Source: DATAGF01 sp963835685 (GTDB lineage Bacteria; Actinomycetota; Thermoleophilia; Miltoncostaeales; Miltoncostaeaceae). Taken from it: DNA of 64,000 bases. The notes under the pieces are model-generated. The model saw only the letters and a program-made list of their open reading frames with translations, searched no databases and was not told the DNA's origin. This document shows positions 29,083 through 36,339 of this stretch, piece after piece. The stretch is from contig CAWIGI010000008.1 of the NCBI GenBank assembly GCA_963835685.1, forward strand, positions 1-64,000, written 5' to 3'. How positions within the stretch are numbered: the stretch's first letter is position 1; every line of letters begins with the position of its first letter. The translations under genes were made by a program, and so were the position numbers.

Positions 29083-29445
29083 CTACCGCCAGCTGGAGTA
29101 GTAGGACCTAGATGGGCTGGAGCGCCAGTAGCCGCTGCTCCAACGGCCCGTCGAGGGACGGAAGTACGGGCGGGTGTAGCTGTGCGTCCGGGGCCGGTTG
29201 TTGTATTTGCTGATCGTGCCGTAGGTCGAATACCCGCTGTAGTCCCGGTACGACGAGTACGAGTAGGACGGCGACGAGTACGAGTAGGACGGCGACGAGT
29301 ACGAGTAGGACGGCGACGAGTACGAGTACGACGGCGACGAGTAGCCGTAGCCGGTGGAGGCCGCCGCGGAACCCACGCCCACGGCGAGTGCGCCGGTCGC
29401 CAGTCCGGCGACGGCCAGGGTCCGGATCAAGGAACTGCGCTTCAA
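29083..29445 (-). CDS. secreted Tyr/Ser-rich repeat protein, 120 aa
   Basis: Family not recognised. A signal peptide (RTLAVAGLATGALAVGVGSA, cleavage after ASA-type AAA) is followed by four heptads SSPSYSY, then more Tyr/Ser/Arg-rich sequence (SYTRPYFRPSTGRWSSGYWR) up to a C-terminal SSW-R. No Cys, Lys almost absent. Composition resembles structural or adhesive proteins with stacked Tyr. The heptads are encoded by four 21-bp repeats. It lies inside the tRNA-Val island and is a cargo gene. Confidence 0.65.
   Translation of the reverse strand: MKRSSLIRTLAVAGLATGALAVGVGSAAASTGYGYSSPSYSYSSPSYSYSSPSYSYSSPSYSYSSYRDYSGYSTYGTISKYNNRPRTHSYTRPYFRPSTGRWSSGYWRSSPSRSYYSSWR
29251..29334. repeat. four tandem 21-bp units
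   Basis: Units at 29251, 29272, 29293 and 29314; three are identical, and the last has one g-to-c change. They code the SSPSYSY heptads of the overlapping gene and keep frame, so copy-number change would only lengthen or shorten the protein. Confidence 0.85.
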
Positions 29446-29678
29446 GACAGCTCACCCCTTTGGTGTTGGTGAGACAAAGGTAGAGAGACTTCCCGGCCCC
29501 CCTACTAGCCGCAGGAGCAGACCTACCCTGGGCTGCCTGGACCATCGGCCGTCCGACTCGCAGCCGAGGCTCCTACCGGGAGCGGTCCCATCAGGACTGC
29601 TTCATGGACATCGGCACCTCCACGCGGGTACTTGAGCCACGCCAGCTAACTCCCGGCAAGGCAGCGCGGTATGGGCGC

Positions 29679-29864
29679 CTAATGGAGTGAGTGCTCGACG
29701 TGGCGCCAGAGCGCGTCCGGGCTGACGCCGCGGAACCCGTGCACCGGCCGGCCCGCGGGCCGGCCGCGGGCCACGGGATCGGCTTTTTCGCGGGTATCCC
29801 AGACAACCCCTCGGGTCGGGAGAAAGGCCGCAGATCGCCTCTCGTGGACGCGGATCAGGATCAC
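29679..29864 (-). CDS. hypothetical protein, 61 aa
   Basis: Not recognised. ILIRVHERRSAAFLPTRGVV, then WDTREKADPVARG and VHGFRGVSPDALWRHVEHSL. Looks protein-like (amphipathic end), GTG start at 29864. The upstream 230 bp (29446-29678) hold only the leader of the Tyr/Ser-rich gene. Confidence 0.4.
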   Translation of the reverse strand: MILIRVHERRSAAFLPTRGVVWDTREKADPVARGRPAGRPVHGFRGVSPDALWRHVEHSLH

Positions 29865-29887
29865 CGGGCGGCGTAGGCTTGCGGCCG

Positions 29888-30184
29888 ATGGCCGCTAACC
29901 CGCTCCGGGCGACTCTCGCCACCACGGGCGAGCAACGCGCCGCCCTCCGCGCCCGCTTGGCCGCCGAGGGTGGCGAGGTCCTCGTGGACCCGGGCGAGCC
30001 GGCCGGGGATCCTCATCCGCCGCCGGATCCGCCGACACCACCGCCGGCGCCGCCGGTCATCACCCAAGGGGCGCGCAAAGGCCGCCGCCTGGGTGTTCCA
30101 CACGTCGGCGCTGAGTTTCGCCCGGAGTCCTCAGCTATGTGGCGGCTTCGCCTTGCCGTGCCGGGCTGCGGGCCGGGTGTGTAG
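29888..30184 (+). CDS. hypothetical Pro-rich protein, 98 aa
   Basis: Not recognised. AANPLRATLATTGEQRAALR forms a short helix, then a Pro-rich stretch (DPHPPPDPPTPPPAPPV) and a basic end. Divergent from the 61-aa gene by 23 bp. Weak support: composition could also be chance in GC-rich DNA. Confidence 0.3.
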   Translation: MAANPLRATLATTGEQRAALRARLAAEGGEVLVDPGEPAGDPHPPPDPPTPPPAPPVITQGARKGRRLGVPHVGAEFRPESSAMWRLRLAVPGCGPGV

Positions 30185-30265
30185 CGCCCGAGTCCCGTCC
30201 CCCGGCAAACCTGCTGCTAAATGGAGGGCGGCAGGCCGCGACCTCCCTGGCTAGGCCATGCCCCG

Positions 30266-30796
30266 TCACTCCCCAGCCGGAATGCAGTCGTTCTCCGGAA
30301 TGCCGTTTTCGCAGTCGATCGCGGCGCCGTTGTTCGGGTCGTAGAAGCGCTGGAAGTCCTCCCCCAAAGGACTCGGATGGCTCTCGCCTAGAGGGTCGGT
30401 GTCGTGGTAGCCGGGGCCGTTCGGGTCGGTGGGGACCTGAGAACTCTCGGTGGACACCGAAGCTGCGACGGCGCTCCTCTCGGCCTCGTTCTTGCCGATC
30501 CGGTAGCCGCGAGCGCGGGCTACCTTGCGAGCACGCTTCAGGTCCTTCGCGTGCTCGTCGGCCTGGTCGTCGAGCATCCGGGCCGTGTGAAGCTCCGCCT
30601 GGCGCTCAGCCCTGTCAACTGCCGCATGCACCTTCACTCGGACCTGCTCGTCCGACATGCGACTACCCTGGCCGATCGCGTACGAGGCGACCCCGGTCAC
30701 ACCAGCCGCGAGGATCGCCACCAGGACGGTGACCAGCACCGTCGTCGTCTTACTCATGAGAGCCCCGGCGGCGACCCCCTTCGTCAACCTCTTCAC
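30266..30796 (-). CDS. membrane-anchored hypothetical protein, 176 aa
   Basis: Not recognised. An N-terminal membrane helix (TVLVTVLVAILAAGVTGVAS) is followed by a charged helical segment (VKVHAAVDRAERQAELHTAR, DDQADEHAKDLKRARKVARA) and a disordered acidic tail with two Cys (AIDCENGIPENDCIPAGE) near the end. GTG at 30796 has ggaga upstream. The lower GC and Asp/Asn-rich tail differ from the core genes, as expected for island cargo. Confidence 0.65.
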   Translation of the reverse strand: MKRLTKGVAAGALMSKTTTVLVTVLVAILAAGVTGVASYAIGQGSRMSDEQVRVKVHAAVDRAERQAELHTARMLDDQADEHAKDLKRARKVARARGYRIGKNEAERSAVAASVSTESSQVPTDPNGPGYHDTDPLGESHPSPLGEDFQRFYDPNNGAAIDCENGIPENDCIPAGE

Positions 30797-30944
30797 TTCA
30801 TTCTCCTTGCCTGCCTTGGTTCATCGGGTGGGCGTGACGCACCGTCGTGGGATGCGCTCCCGCGCCCCCGAACGTCCGGCGACGCCCCGGTGCTGCGTTG
30901 GGCGCCCGCCGTTGGCCGGCGCCCTTTCTTGGGCTCGCGCTGGC

Positions 30945-31016
30945 TCAGTCGGACAGGATCGCCAGCACCAGGGCCACCACGAAGGCCGCCCCGGCCAGCA
31001 GTTGACGGGGGCTCAC
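30945..31016 (-). CDS. 23-aa membrane peptide coupled to the upstream gene
   Basis: MSPRQLLAGAAFVVALVLAI then LSD: one hydrophobic helix with a basic N-terminal end, so likely inserted with its N-terminus inside. GTG at 31016 forms a GTGA overlap with the stop of the two-TM gene, the arrangement seen for real coupled genes. Too short for family assignment. Confidence 0.45.
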   Translation of the reverse strand: MSPRQLLAGAAFVVALVLAILSD

Positions 31017-31297
31017 GCCTGCGGCTTGCGCGTCAGCAGGGCGACCAGCGCCAGAACGACGAACACGATGAACCAGAGCACGAAGATCAGACCGACGCCG
31101 ATCCCGGTGCCCGCGTCGGAGGCGTCCTGGCAGAGCTGGTCTCCGGGGACGCAGTCCTTGGACGGCCTGGTGGCAACACCGCCGATGATCCAGACGGCGA
31201 TGAACGCCGTCCAGCCGGTCATCAGCCAGGTCGAGACCCGGCTGGGCAGGATGCGCCTCCAAAGGGCGCGGGGGGCAGGGCTGATAGCCTCGGACAC
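31013..31297 (-). CDS. two-TM membrane protein, 94 aa
   Basis: Not recognised. TWLMTGWTAFIAVWIIGGVA is the first helix, then a short exported loop with two Cys (KDCVPGDQLCQDASDAG), then VGLIFVLWFIVFVVLALVAL as the second helix and a basic end (TRKPQA). The paired Cys in the loop probably form a disulfide outside. Start GTG at 31297 with ggagg 9 bp upstream. Island cargo. Confidence 0.7.
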   Translation of the reverse strand: MSEAISPAPRALWRRILPSRVSTWLMTGWTAFIAVWIIGGVATRPSKDCVPGDQLCQDASDAGTGIGVGLIFVLWFIVFVVLALVALLTRKPQA

Positions 31298-31638
31298 GTC
31301 GGGGACCTCCTTGGGGTCTTCGACCGGAGCCGGGGCGAGACTGGTGCGCCGCCGGCTCCATCGATTCTGGGAACGCCCCTGGTATCGGCACCCGGCCCGG
31401 GGGGCGTGACCGCGTCGTGTTAGGGCGTAGCCAACGCTCCGGCCCCTGGCCCGGATCAGCAGGTGCAGCCGCTCGGCCGGGGGTGATTCTCCTGGCGCCC
31501 CGTACCTCTAACTAGGTGAGGCGGGCGCGTACGCGGCCCGGGGGAACGCCAGAAGTTGCACCTCCTGCCGGGACGGGGTGTCGGCGCGACTCAACACGTG
31601 AGACGCTCGGCCTGCCACTTAGTCTCGAAGGAGGGGTG
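31298..31638. other. intergenic stretch without a gene
   Basis: About 340 bp between the divergent two-TM gene and lipoprotein gene. I see no coding signal or clear repeat; it must hold both promoters. aggaggggtg directly before 31639 is the lipoprotein ribosome-binding site. Confidence 0.5.
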
Positions 31639-32223
31639 ATGAGACGTCGCTATGGGTGGCTCGCGATGATTGCCGCCGGGGCGCTCACATTCGGTCTGGT
31701 TGCCTGCGGCACGGAGACGACGGACGAGCCCGATGCCCAGGCCGACCCCGCGGCCACGGCCCAGGAGACGACCACGGCGGAAACTGAAGAGGCGCCGCCG
31801 CCCGAGGAGGACGCCAGCGGTTCCGCGGGCCTCGGTGATTCGATCACGCTTGAGACGACCGATTCTTCGATTCAGGTGACTCCGACCGAGGTCCAAGATC
31901 CGGCGACGAGCGGCAACGAGTTCATTGAGCCTGACGCCGGGAACCGCTACGTCGGCATCCGCGTCCGGCTCCGCAACACCGGCGACGCCGTCTACGAGGA
32001 CTCGCCTTCCAACGGCTCGGCGGTGATCGACACCCAGGACGTTGAATGGGATGCGAGCGTTTTCGACGCCGTAGAGCCAGCCCTGGGGAGTGTGACGATC
32101 ACGCCCGGTGACGCCCGTGTTGGATGGATCACCTTCGAGGTGGATCAGCAGTCAAAGCTCCGGACCTTCCAGCTCACCACGGAGAGCGGCTTCGGAGACA
32201 CGGGGCAGTGGACGCTCCAGTAG
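31639..32223 (+). CDS. lipoprotein with DUF4352-like domain
   Basis: Signal peptide with lipobox (IAAGALTFGLVAC, Cys lipidated), then an acidic Thr/Glu linker (ETTTAETEEAPPPEEDA), then a beta-sandwich of DUF4352 type: GNRYVGIRVRLRNTGDAVYE, GSAVIDTQDVEWDAS, VGWITFEVDQQSKLRTFQL. 194 residues, complete. The ATG is preceded by aggagg. Surface-exposed, role unknown. GC is lower than in flanking genes. Confidence 0.82.
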   Translation: MRRRYGWLAMIAAGALTFGLVACGTETTDEPDAQADPAATAQETTTAETEEAPPPEEDASGSAGLGDSITLETTDSSIQVTPTEVQDPATSGNEFIEPDAGNRYVGIRVRLRNTGDAVYEDSPSNGSAVIDTQDVEWDASVFDAVEPALGSVTITPGDARVGWITFEVDQQSKLRTFQLTTESGFGDTGQWTLQ

Positions 32224-32296
32224 CAAGGCTTGGAGCCATCCGGCAAGGGGAGTAGCGGGCAGGGCGGAGCCGACCCGAGCCCGGGCCGGTCTACCG

Positions 32297-32802
32297 GGCG
32301 CCCCCCTCCCACACCCGGCGGTTCTCGGCGACGAACGCGGTCCACCGCGCCCGCCCGGCCGCCCACGCCGCCGCCTCGGGCGTGCCGGGGCGGTGCGGGT
32401 TGGCGCTGGCGGGCTCGCCGCGGGCGCCGGCGTTCCAAACCGTCGCGTTCGGGGGGTGGGTCCACGGGGCCGGGGAGGATGGCACGTCCTTGCGGTGTCT
32501 CCGCTTGGGGCGGACACCAGGCCAGGCGCCCATGCGGAAGATCCCCCCATCCGCTCAAAGAGGGCCGGTGAGAGCAGCAGGTAGTCGAATTTGGAGTCGA
32601 TGGTGGTCGAGAGCTCGTGGTCCCCGTGTAGCCGCCGTCGTCGAAGTTGGCGTGCTGCGAAGCGTCGGTCAGGTCGGTCTCGGCGATCCGCGCTCTCAGC
32701 GGAGCCGCGTCTGGACCCGTCGTTGAGATCACCGAGCACCACGATGTTCTCTACCCCGACGTACTCGCGCAGGCGGCGGCGGTAGATCGCAGCCGTATCC
32801 AT
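32297..32802 (-). pseudogene. endonuclease/exonuclease/phosphatase family remnant
   Basis: IYRRRLREYVGVENIVVLGD followed by LNDG gives the EEP family NIVVLGDLND motif. After a shift, IAETDLTDASQHANFDDGGY, then STTIDSKFDYLLLSPALFER continues the family, and GGIFRMGAWPG-like text follows. The N-terminal catalytic Glu block and the final SDH motif are absent and several frame changes occur. It ends near 32297 in unrelated Trp/Arg-rich sequence. Region 32224-32296 shows nothing. Confidence 0.5.
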
Positions 32803-32856
32803 CCGAAGGAGCCCCCGCCCCCATCAGCGGGGCGGCACCCCCTACCCCCCACCGGC

Positions 32857-32910
32857 CCCGCACCGTCTCCCGCACCGTCCCGGCTGGTGCGGGGATGCCC
32901 CCGCACCGTC
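32857..32910. repeat. CCGCACCGTC repeats, right end of island
   Basis: Tandem pair in the block 32857-32879 (identical to 27226-27248) plus a third CCGCACCGTC at 32901-32910, 76 bp inside the right att repeat. Confidence 0.5.
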
Positions 32911-32957
32911 CCCAGACGCACGGGCTTGCGTTTTCCAAGCGGCGTCCGGGCAAGAGG

Positions 32958-32981
32958 AAAGCCCCGCGTTTGCAGGGCTTT
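32958..32981 (-). terminator. hairpin just after tRNA-Val
   Basis: AAAGCCC and GGGCTTT pair across about 10 bases; on the tRNA strand it is followed by CCTCTTG. It lies 7 bp past the tRNA 3' end, so it likely ends or processes the tRNA transcript. Confidence 0.6.
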
Positions 32982-32985
32982 CACA

Positions 32986-33039
32986 GATGGGCGCTACTGG
33001 GCTCGAACCAGTGACCCCCAGCTTGTCGAGCTGGTGCTC
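32986..33039. repeat. right attachment repeat (inside tRNA-Val)
   Basis: Second copy of the 54-bp direct repeat. Here it is part of the intact tRNA-Val gene, which fits an element that restored the tRNA on insertion. Island size between the repeats is about 5.8 kb. Confidence 0.85.
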
Positions 33040-33060
33040 TCCCAACTGAGCTAAGCGCCC
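32988..33060 (-). tRNA. tRNA-Val (GAC)
   Basis: 73 nt. Acceptor GGGCGCT pairs with AGCGCCC, D-stem GCTC/GAGC, anticodon stem CCAGC/GCTGG with loop TCGACAA (anticodon GAC), T-arm ACTGG-TTCGAGC-CCAGT, discriminator A, no encoded CCA. It serves as the integration site of the island on its 3' side. Confidence 0.95.
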
Positions 33061-33119
33061 GCGCGAGGCGCGGAGTCTACCAGCCGCCCCGCGGCAGCCC
33101 CGTCGCGAGCGGAGGCCCG

Positions 33120-33743
33120 TCAGTGCGGCGCCGGACCCCCCGCGCGGGCGGCCAGCCGGCAGAGGTCGCTGCAGTAGGCGCGTCGCGACCTGCGCCACGA
33201 GGAGGTCCTCGGGTCGAACGCCCGCTTGCACCACAGGCATCGCGCGAGCGGCTCTCCCGGCGCCGAGCGAGCGGCGGCCGTCGTCCTCTCGGGGACGTTC
33301 GCTGGGCGGACGGGCTCCGTGTTCACCTCGGTGAGCGTCCCGAGATCGACGTCGAGCACGAAGCCGCTCACGGCGTCGCGGTGCGGCAGATCGGGCGCCG
33401 CGCGCAGCAGGCGGACGGCCGCGCGCACGGTCGTCTCGGGCGACTGCTTCGGCAGCCGCGTGGCCAGCCCCGCGCAGTGCGTGTGGTGCACCACCATCAC
33501 CCGTCTGGTCCCGAGGCGCGTCTGCGACATCGCGAGGCTCTCGATCACGTCGGTCGTGACCACGCCGCCGGCGTTGCGCAGCACGTGCGCATCCCCGAGG
33601 CCGAGGTCGAGCAGGCGCGCGGGGTCGAGCCGCGCGTCCATGCAGGTCAGCACCGCCAGGCCCCGCCTCGGCCGGGCGTCGCTCCCGCGGCGCGGCGGCC
33701 GGTGCTGCGTTCCCCCACCAGGCGCCCCGCCGACCGCGTCCAT
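33120..33743 (-). CDS. beta-class carbonic anhydrase with C-terminal Cys cluster
   Basis: Zinc enzyme interconverting CO2 and bicarbonate. Zinc ligands are visible: Cys and Asp in VLTCMDARLDPARLL, His and Cys in VVHHTHCAGL; LRNAGGVVTTDVIESLAMSQ is the conserved core. After the catalytic domain there is an extra tail with CLWCKRAFDP and RAYCSDLC, a CxxC-CxxxC pair like a small zinc ribbon, not usual for this family. The ATG at 33743 gives 207 residues. It is divergent from purK by 87 bp. Confidence 0.85.
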   Translation of the reverse strand: MDAVGGAPGGGTQHRPPRRGSDARPRRGLAVLTCMDARLDPARLLDLGLGDAHVLRNAGGVVTTDVIESLAMSQTRLGTRRVMVVHHTHCAGLATRLPKQSPETTVRAAVRLLRAAPDLPHRDAVSGFVLDVDLGTLTEVNTEPVRPANVPERTTAAARSAPGEPLARCLWCKRAFDPRTSSWRRSRRAYCSDLCRLAARAGGPAPH

Positions 33744-33830
33744 GCGGCTGATGGTGGCGCGGGCGCCGGGGCGCCGTCAATCGGCGTCGCCGCTCGGCAC
33801 CGCCGGGACGGCCGCTGATAGCGTGGCGCG

Positions 33831-35009
33831 GTGCCCGTCGCGCAGCCGGCCACCTCTCCCGCGGACCGGGCCGCGTCCCCCCCGCGCCGCTTCGATGTGG
33901 GCATCGCGGGGGCCGGCCAGCTCGCGCGCATGACCTGTCTCGCCGCCTGGCCGCTCGGTGTCAAGGTGGCGGTCCTTGGCCGGCCCGGCGAGCCCGCCGC
34001 CCCGATGGCCGCGGGGCTGGTCGAGGGCGACTGGCGCGACGCCGACGCGGTGCGGCGCCTTGGCGAGGCGTGCGGGCTCGTGACCCTCGAGAACGAGTTC
34101 GTCGACGCCGCGGCCCTCGAGGCCGTCCAGGCGGCCGGGACCCCCGTGCGCCCCGACGCGGGCGCGCTCGGGACGGTCCAGGACAAGGCCCTGCAGAAGG
34201 CGCTCCTGCGGGACGCCGGGCTGCCGACGGCGCCGTTCGTCGTGGTCGAGGGCCCGCGGGACCTGGCCGCGGCGGGCCGCGACCTCGGCTGGCCGCTGAT
34301 GCTGAAGGCCCGCCGCCTGGGCTACGACGGCTACGGCAACGCGATCTGCGCCGACGAGGCGGAGGCCCGCGAGGCGCTCGCCCGCCTCGACCTCGGCGAC
34401 GGCGTCCTGGCCGAGGGCCTGGTGGACTTCGAGCGCGAGCTCGCCGTCATGGTCGCGAGGGCGCCGGGCGGCGCCGAGGCCGCCTACCCGGTGGTCGAGA
34501 CGGTGCAGGCGAACCACGTCTGCCACGAGGTGGTCGCCCCGGCGCAGATCGCGCCCGACGCGGCGGCGCGGGCGGGCGAGGTCGGCCGGGCCGCCGCGGC
34601 GGCGGCTCAGGGGCTGGGCGTCACCGGCGTGGAGATGTTCCTCGTCGCGGGCGGCGGGGTGCTCGTCAACGAGCTGGCCCCGCGACCCCACAACTCGGGC
34701 CACTACACCATCGAGGCGGCCGAGACCTCCCAGTTCGAGAACCACCTGCGCGGCGTGCTCGACCTGCCGCTGGGCGAGGTCGGCATGCGCGCTCCGGCGG
34801 CCGCGATGGTCAACCTGCTGGGCTCGCGCACGGCGCCGGCCGGGCCCGATGTGGCGCGCGCGCTGGCCGTCCCCGGCGCGCACCTGCACCTCTACGACAA
34901 GGCCGAGGTGCGGCCGGGGCGCAAGATGGGCCACGTGACGGCGCTCGGCGAGACGGCCGAGGACGCCCTGGCCCGCGCGCGGCGCGCGGCAGCGGCGGTG
35001 GGCCTGTGA
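33831..35009 (+). CDS. purK: N5-carboxyaminoimidazole ribonucleotide synthase
   Basis: ATP-grasp enzyme of purine synthesis: AIR + ATP + bicarbonate to N5-CAIR. GIAGAGQLARMTCLAAWPLG is the PurK N-terminal motif; TLENEFVDAAAL, GTVQDKALQKALLRDAGLPT, LMLKARRLGYDGYGN and VNELAPRPHNSGHYTIEA follow in order, and TSQFENHLRGVLDLPLG closes the active site. 392 residues, GTG start at 33831. Its stop overlaps the purE GTG. Codon-level sequence is clean, without indels. Confidence 0.95.
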   Translation: MPVAQPATSPADRAASPPRRFDVGIAGAGQLARMTCLAAWPLGVKVAVLGRPGEPAAPMAAGLVEGDWRDADAVRRLGEACGLVTLENEFVDAAALEAVQAAGTPVRPDAGALGTVQDKALQKALLRDAGLPTAPFVVVEGPRDLAAAGRDLGWPLMLKARRLGYDGYGNAICADEAEAREALARLDLGDGVLAEGLVDFERELAVMVARAPGGAEAAYPVVETVQANHVCHEVVAPAQIAPDAAARAGEVGRAAAAAAQGLGVTGVEMFLVAGGGVLVNELAPRPHNSGHYTIEAAETSQFENHLRGVLDLPLGEVGMRAPAAAMVNLLGSRTAPAGPDVARALAVPGAHLHLYDKAEVRPGRKMGHVTALGETAEDALARARRAAAAVGL

Positions 35010-35506
35010 GGCCGGCCGGCCCGCCCCTGGTCGGCGTCGTCATGGGCAGCGACAGCGACCTGCCGGTGGTCGGCGGCGCCGGCGACGTGCTGAAGGAGCT
35101 GGGCGTTCCGCACGAGGTGCGGGTCGTGTCCGCCCACCGGACCCCGCACGACATGATGGACTACGGCGCCCAGGCCGCCGACCGCGGCCTGCGCGTGATC
35201 GTGGCGGGGGCCGGCGGAGCGGCCCACCTGCCGGGGATGCTGGCGGCCGTCACGACGCTGCCGGTGATCGGCGTGCCGGTGCGGAGCTCGGCCCTCGACG
35301 GGCTCGACTCCCTGCTGTCGATCGTCCAGATGCCGCGCGGGGTCCCCGTGGCGACGGTCGCGATCGACGGCGGCCGCAACGCCGGGCTGCTGGCCGCCCA
35401 GATCCTCGCGATCTCCGATCCCGAGCTCGCCCGCCGGGTCGCCGCCGTGCGCGCCGCCATGGCCGAGGCCGTGGCGACGGCGGACGAGAAGGTGCGCAAC
35501 CGGTAG
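35006..35506 (+). CDS. purE: N5-CAIR mutase
   Basis: Converts N5-CAIR to CAIR in purine synthesis. GVVMGSDSDLPVV and VVSAHRTPHDMMDYG are the PurE signature motifs, then VIVAGAGGAAHLPGMLAAVT and VPVRSSALDGLDSLLSIVQM. 166 residues. The GTG start at 35006 overlaps the purK TGA (GTGA), so the two are co-translated. The MerR promoter begins 13 bp after its stop. Confidence 0.95.
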   Translation: MRPAGPPLVGVVMGSDSDLPVVGGAGDVLKELGVPHEVRVVSAHRTPHDMMDYGAQAADRGLRVIVAGAGGAAHLPGMLAAVTTLPVIGVPVRSSALDGLDSLLSIVQMPRGVPVATVAIDGGRNAGLLAAQILAISDPELARRVAAVRAAMAEAVATADEKVRNR

Positions 35507-35519
35507 GGCCCCCTCGGCC

Positions 35520-35550
35520 TTGACCCTCCCCCGGCGGGAGGGTCCAGGAT
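35520..35550 (+). promoter_or_regulatory. MerR-type promoter with 19-bp spacer and palindromic operator
   Basis: TTGACC (35520-35525) and CAGGAT (35545-35550) are 19 bp apart. The spacer holds a perfect inverted repeat, GACCCTCCC (35522-35530) and GGGAGGGTC (35536-35544). The long spacer with a dyad is the known layout that MerR regulators activate by twisting DNA. The ATG at 35557 is 6 bp past the -10, so the mRNA is probably leaderless. Confidence 0.8.
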
Positions 35551-35556
35551 CTCCTC

Positions 35557-36339
35557 ATGGACGATCTGATGCCCATCGGGACGCTGGCCCGGCTCAGCCG
35601 CCTGAGCGTGAAGGCCCTGCGCCGCTACGACGCCGAGGGGCTGCTGGCGCCGGCGCGGGTCGACCCCGACTCGGGCTACCGCTACTACCGCCCCGACCAG
35701 GTCCGCACGGCCGCCTCGATCGCGCTGCTGCGCTCGCTCGACGTCCCCCTCGCCGCGATCCGCGAGCTGCTCGCCGCCGACGACCCGGACCGGCTGCGCG
35801 AGCTGCTCGCATCGGAGCGCGAGCGCGCGGCCCGCGAGCTGGCCCGGCGCAGGCGCGCCCTCGACTCCCTCGAGCGCCTGATGACGGCGGGCGACCTGCT
35901 GCCCTACGAGGTGGGGCTCGGCGAGGAGCCGGCGCTGACGCTCGCCGCCCTGACCCGGCCGGTCGATCCCGAGCGGATCGTGCGGGACGTCGGGGCGATG
36001 GCCGCCGAGCTGGGGCGCCTCGCGGCCCGTCGCCGGTGGGCGGTCGACGGCCCCTGGTGCGGCCTCTATCCGCTCGACCTCGGCGAGCGCCCGCCCGTCA
36101 CGCTCGGGATCCCCGTCGCGGACGAGCGGGCAGGCGGGGCGGGCGTCGAGGTGCTCCGGGTGGCCGGGGGCCCCGTCGTCACGACCCTGCACGCCGGGTC
36201 CTACGACGAGCTGCCGCTCGCCTACCACGCGCTGCTCGCCTGGTCGCAGGAGCGCGGCCACCGCCCGGCCGGGCCGATCCGCGAGACGTACCTGCCCGGC
36301 CCTGGGCCGGTCACCCGCGTCTCGGTGCCCCTGGCGTGA
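35557..36339 (+). CDS. MerR-family regulator with GyrI-like effector domain
   Basis: IGTLARLSRLSVKALRRYDA followed by EGLLAPARVDPDSGYRYYRP is the MerR winged helix of BmrR type; the dimer coiled coil spans RLRELLASERERAARELARR. The C-terminal 140 residues form a GyrI-like ligand pocket (VVTTLHAGSYDELPLAYHAL, ETYLPGPGPVTRVSVPL), which binds drugs or other hydrophobic cations in relatives. No Cys metal site. It is expected to control its own promoter and the VOC gene that overlaps its stop. Confidence 0.9.
   Translation: MDDLMPIGTLARLSRLSVKALRRYDAEGLLAPARVDPDSGYRYYRPDQVRTAASIALLRSLDVPLAAIRELLAADDPDRLRELLASERERAARELARRRRALDSLERLMTAGDLLPYEVGLGEEPALTLAALTRPVDPERIVRDVGAMAAELGRLAARRRWAVDGPWCGLYPLDLGERPPVTLGIPVADERAGGAGVEVLRVAGGPVVTTLHAGSYDELPLAYHALLAWSQERGHRPAGPIRETYLPGPGPVTRVSVPLA

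Noticed and set aside
29251..29334. Possible CRISPR array from evenly spaced repeats
   Set aside because: Units are contiguous without spacers, and code a heptad repeat in a secreted protein. No cas genes are present.
29446..30265. Phage-like gene cluster in the island middle
   Set aside because: Only two weak small frames are visible and no capsid, terminase or replication motif, so I list just the two frames with low confidence.
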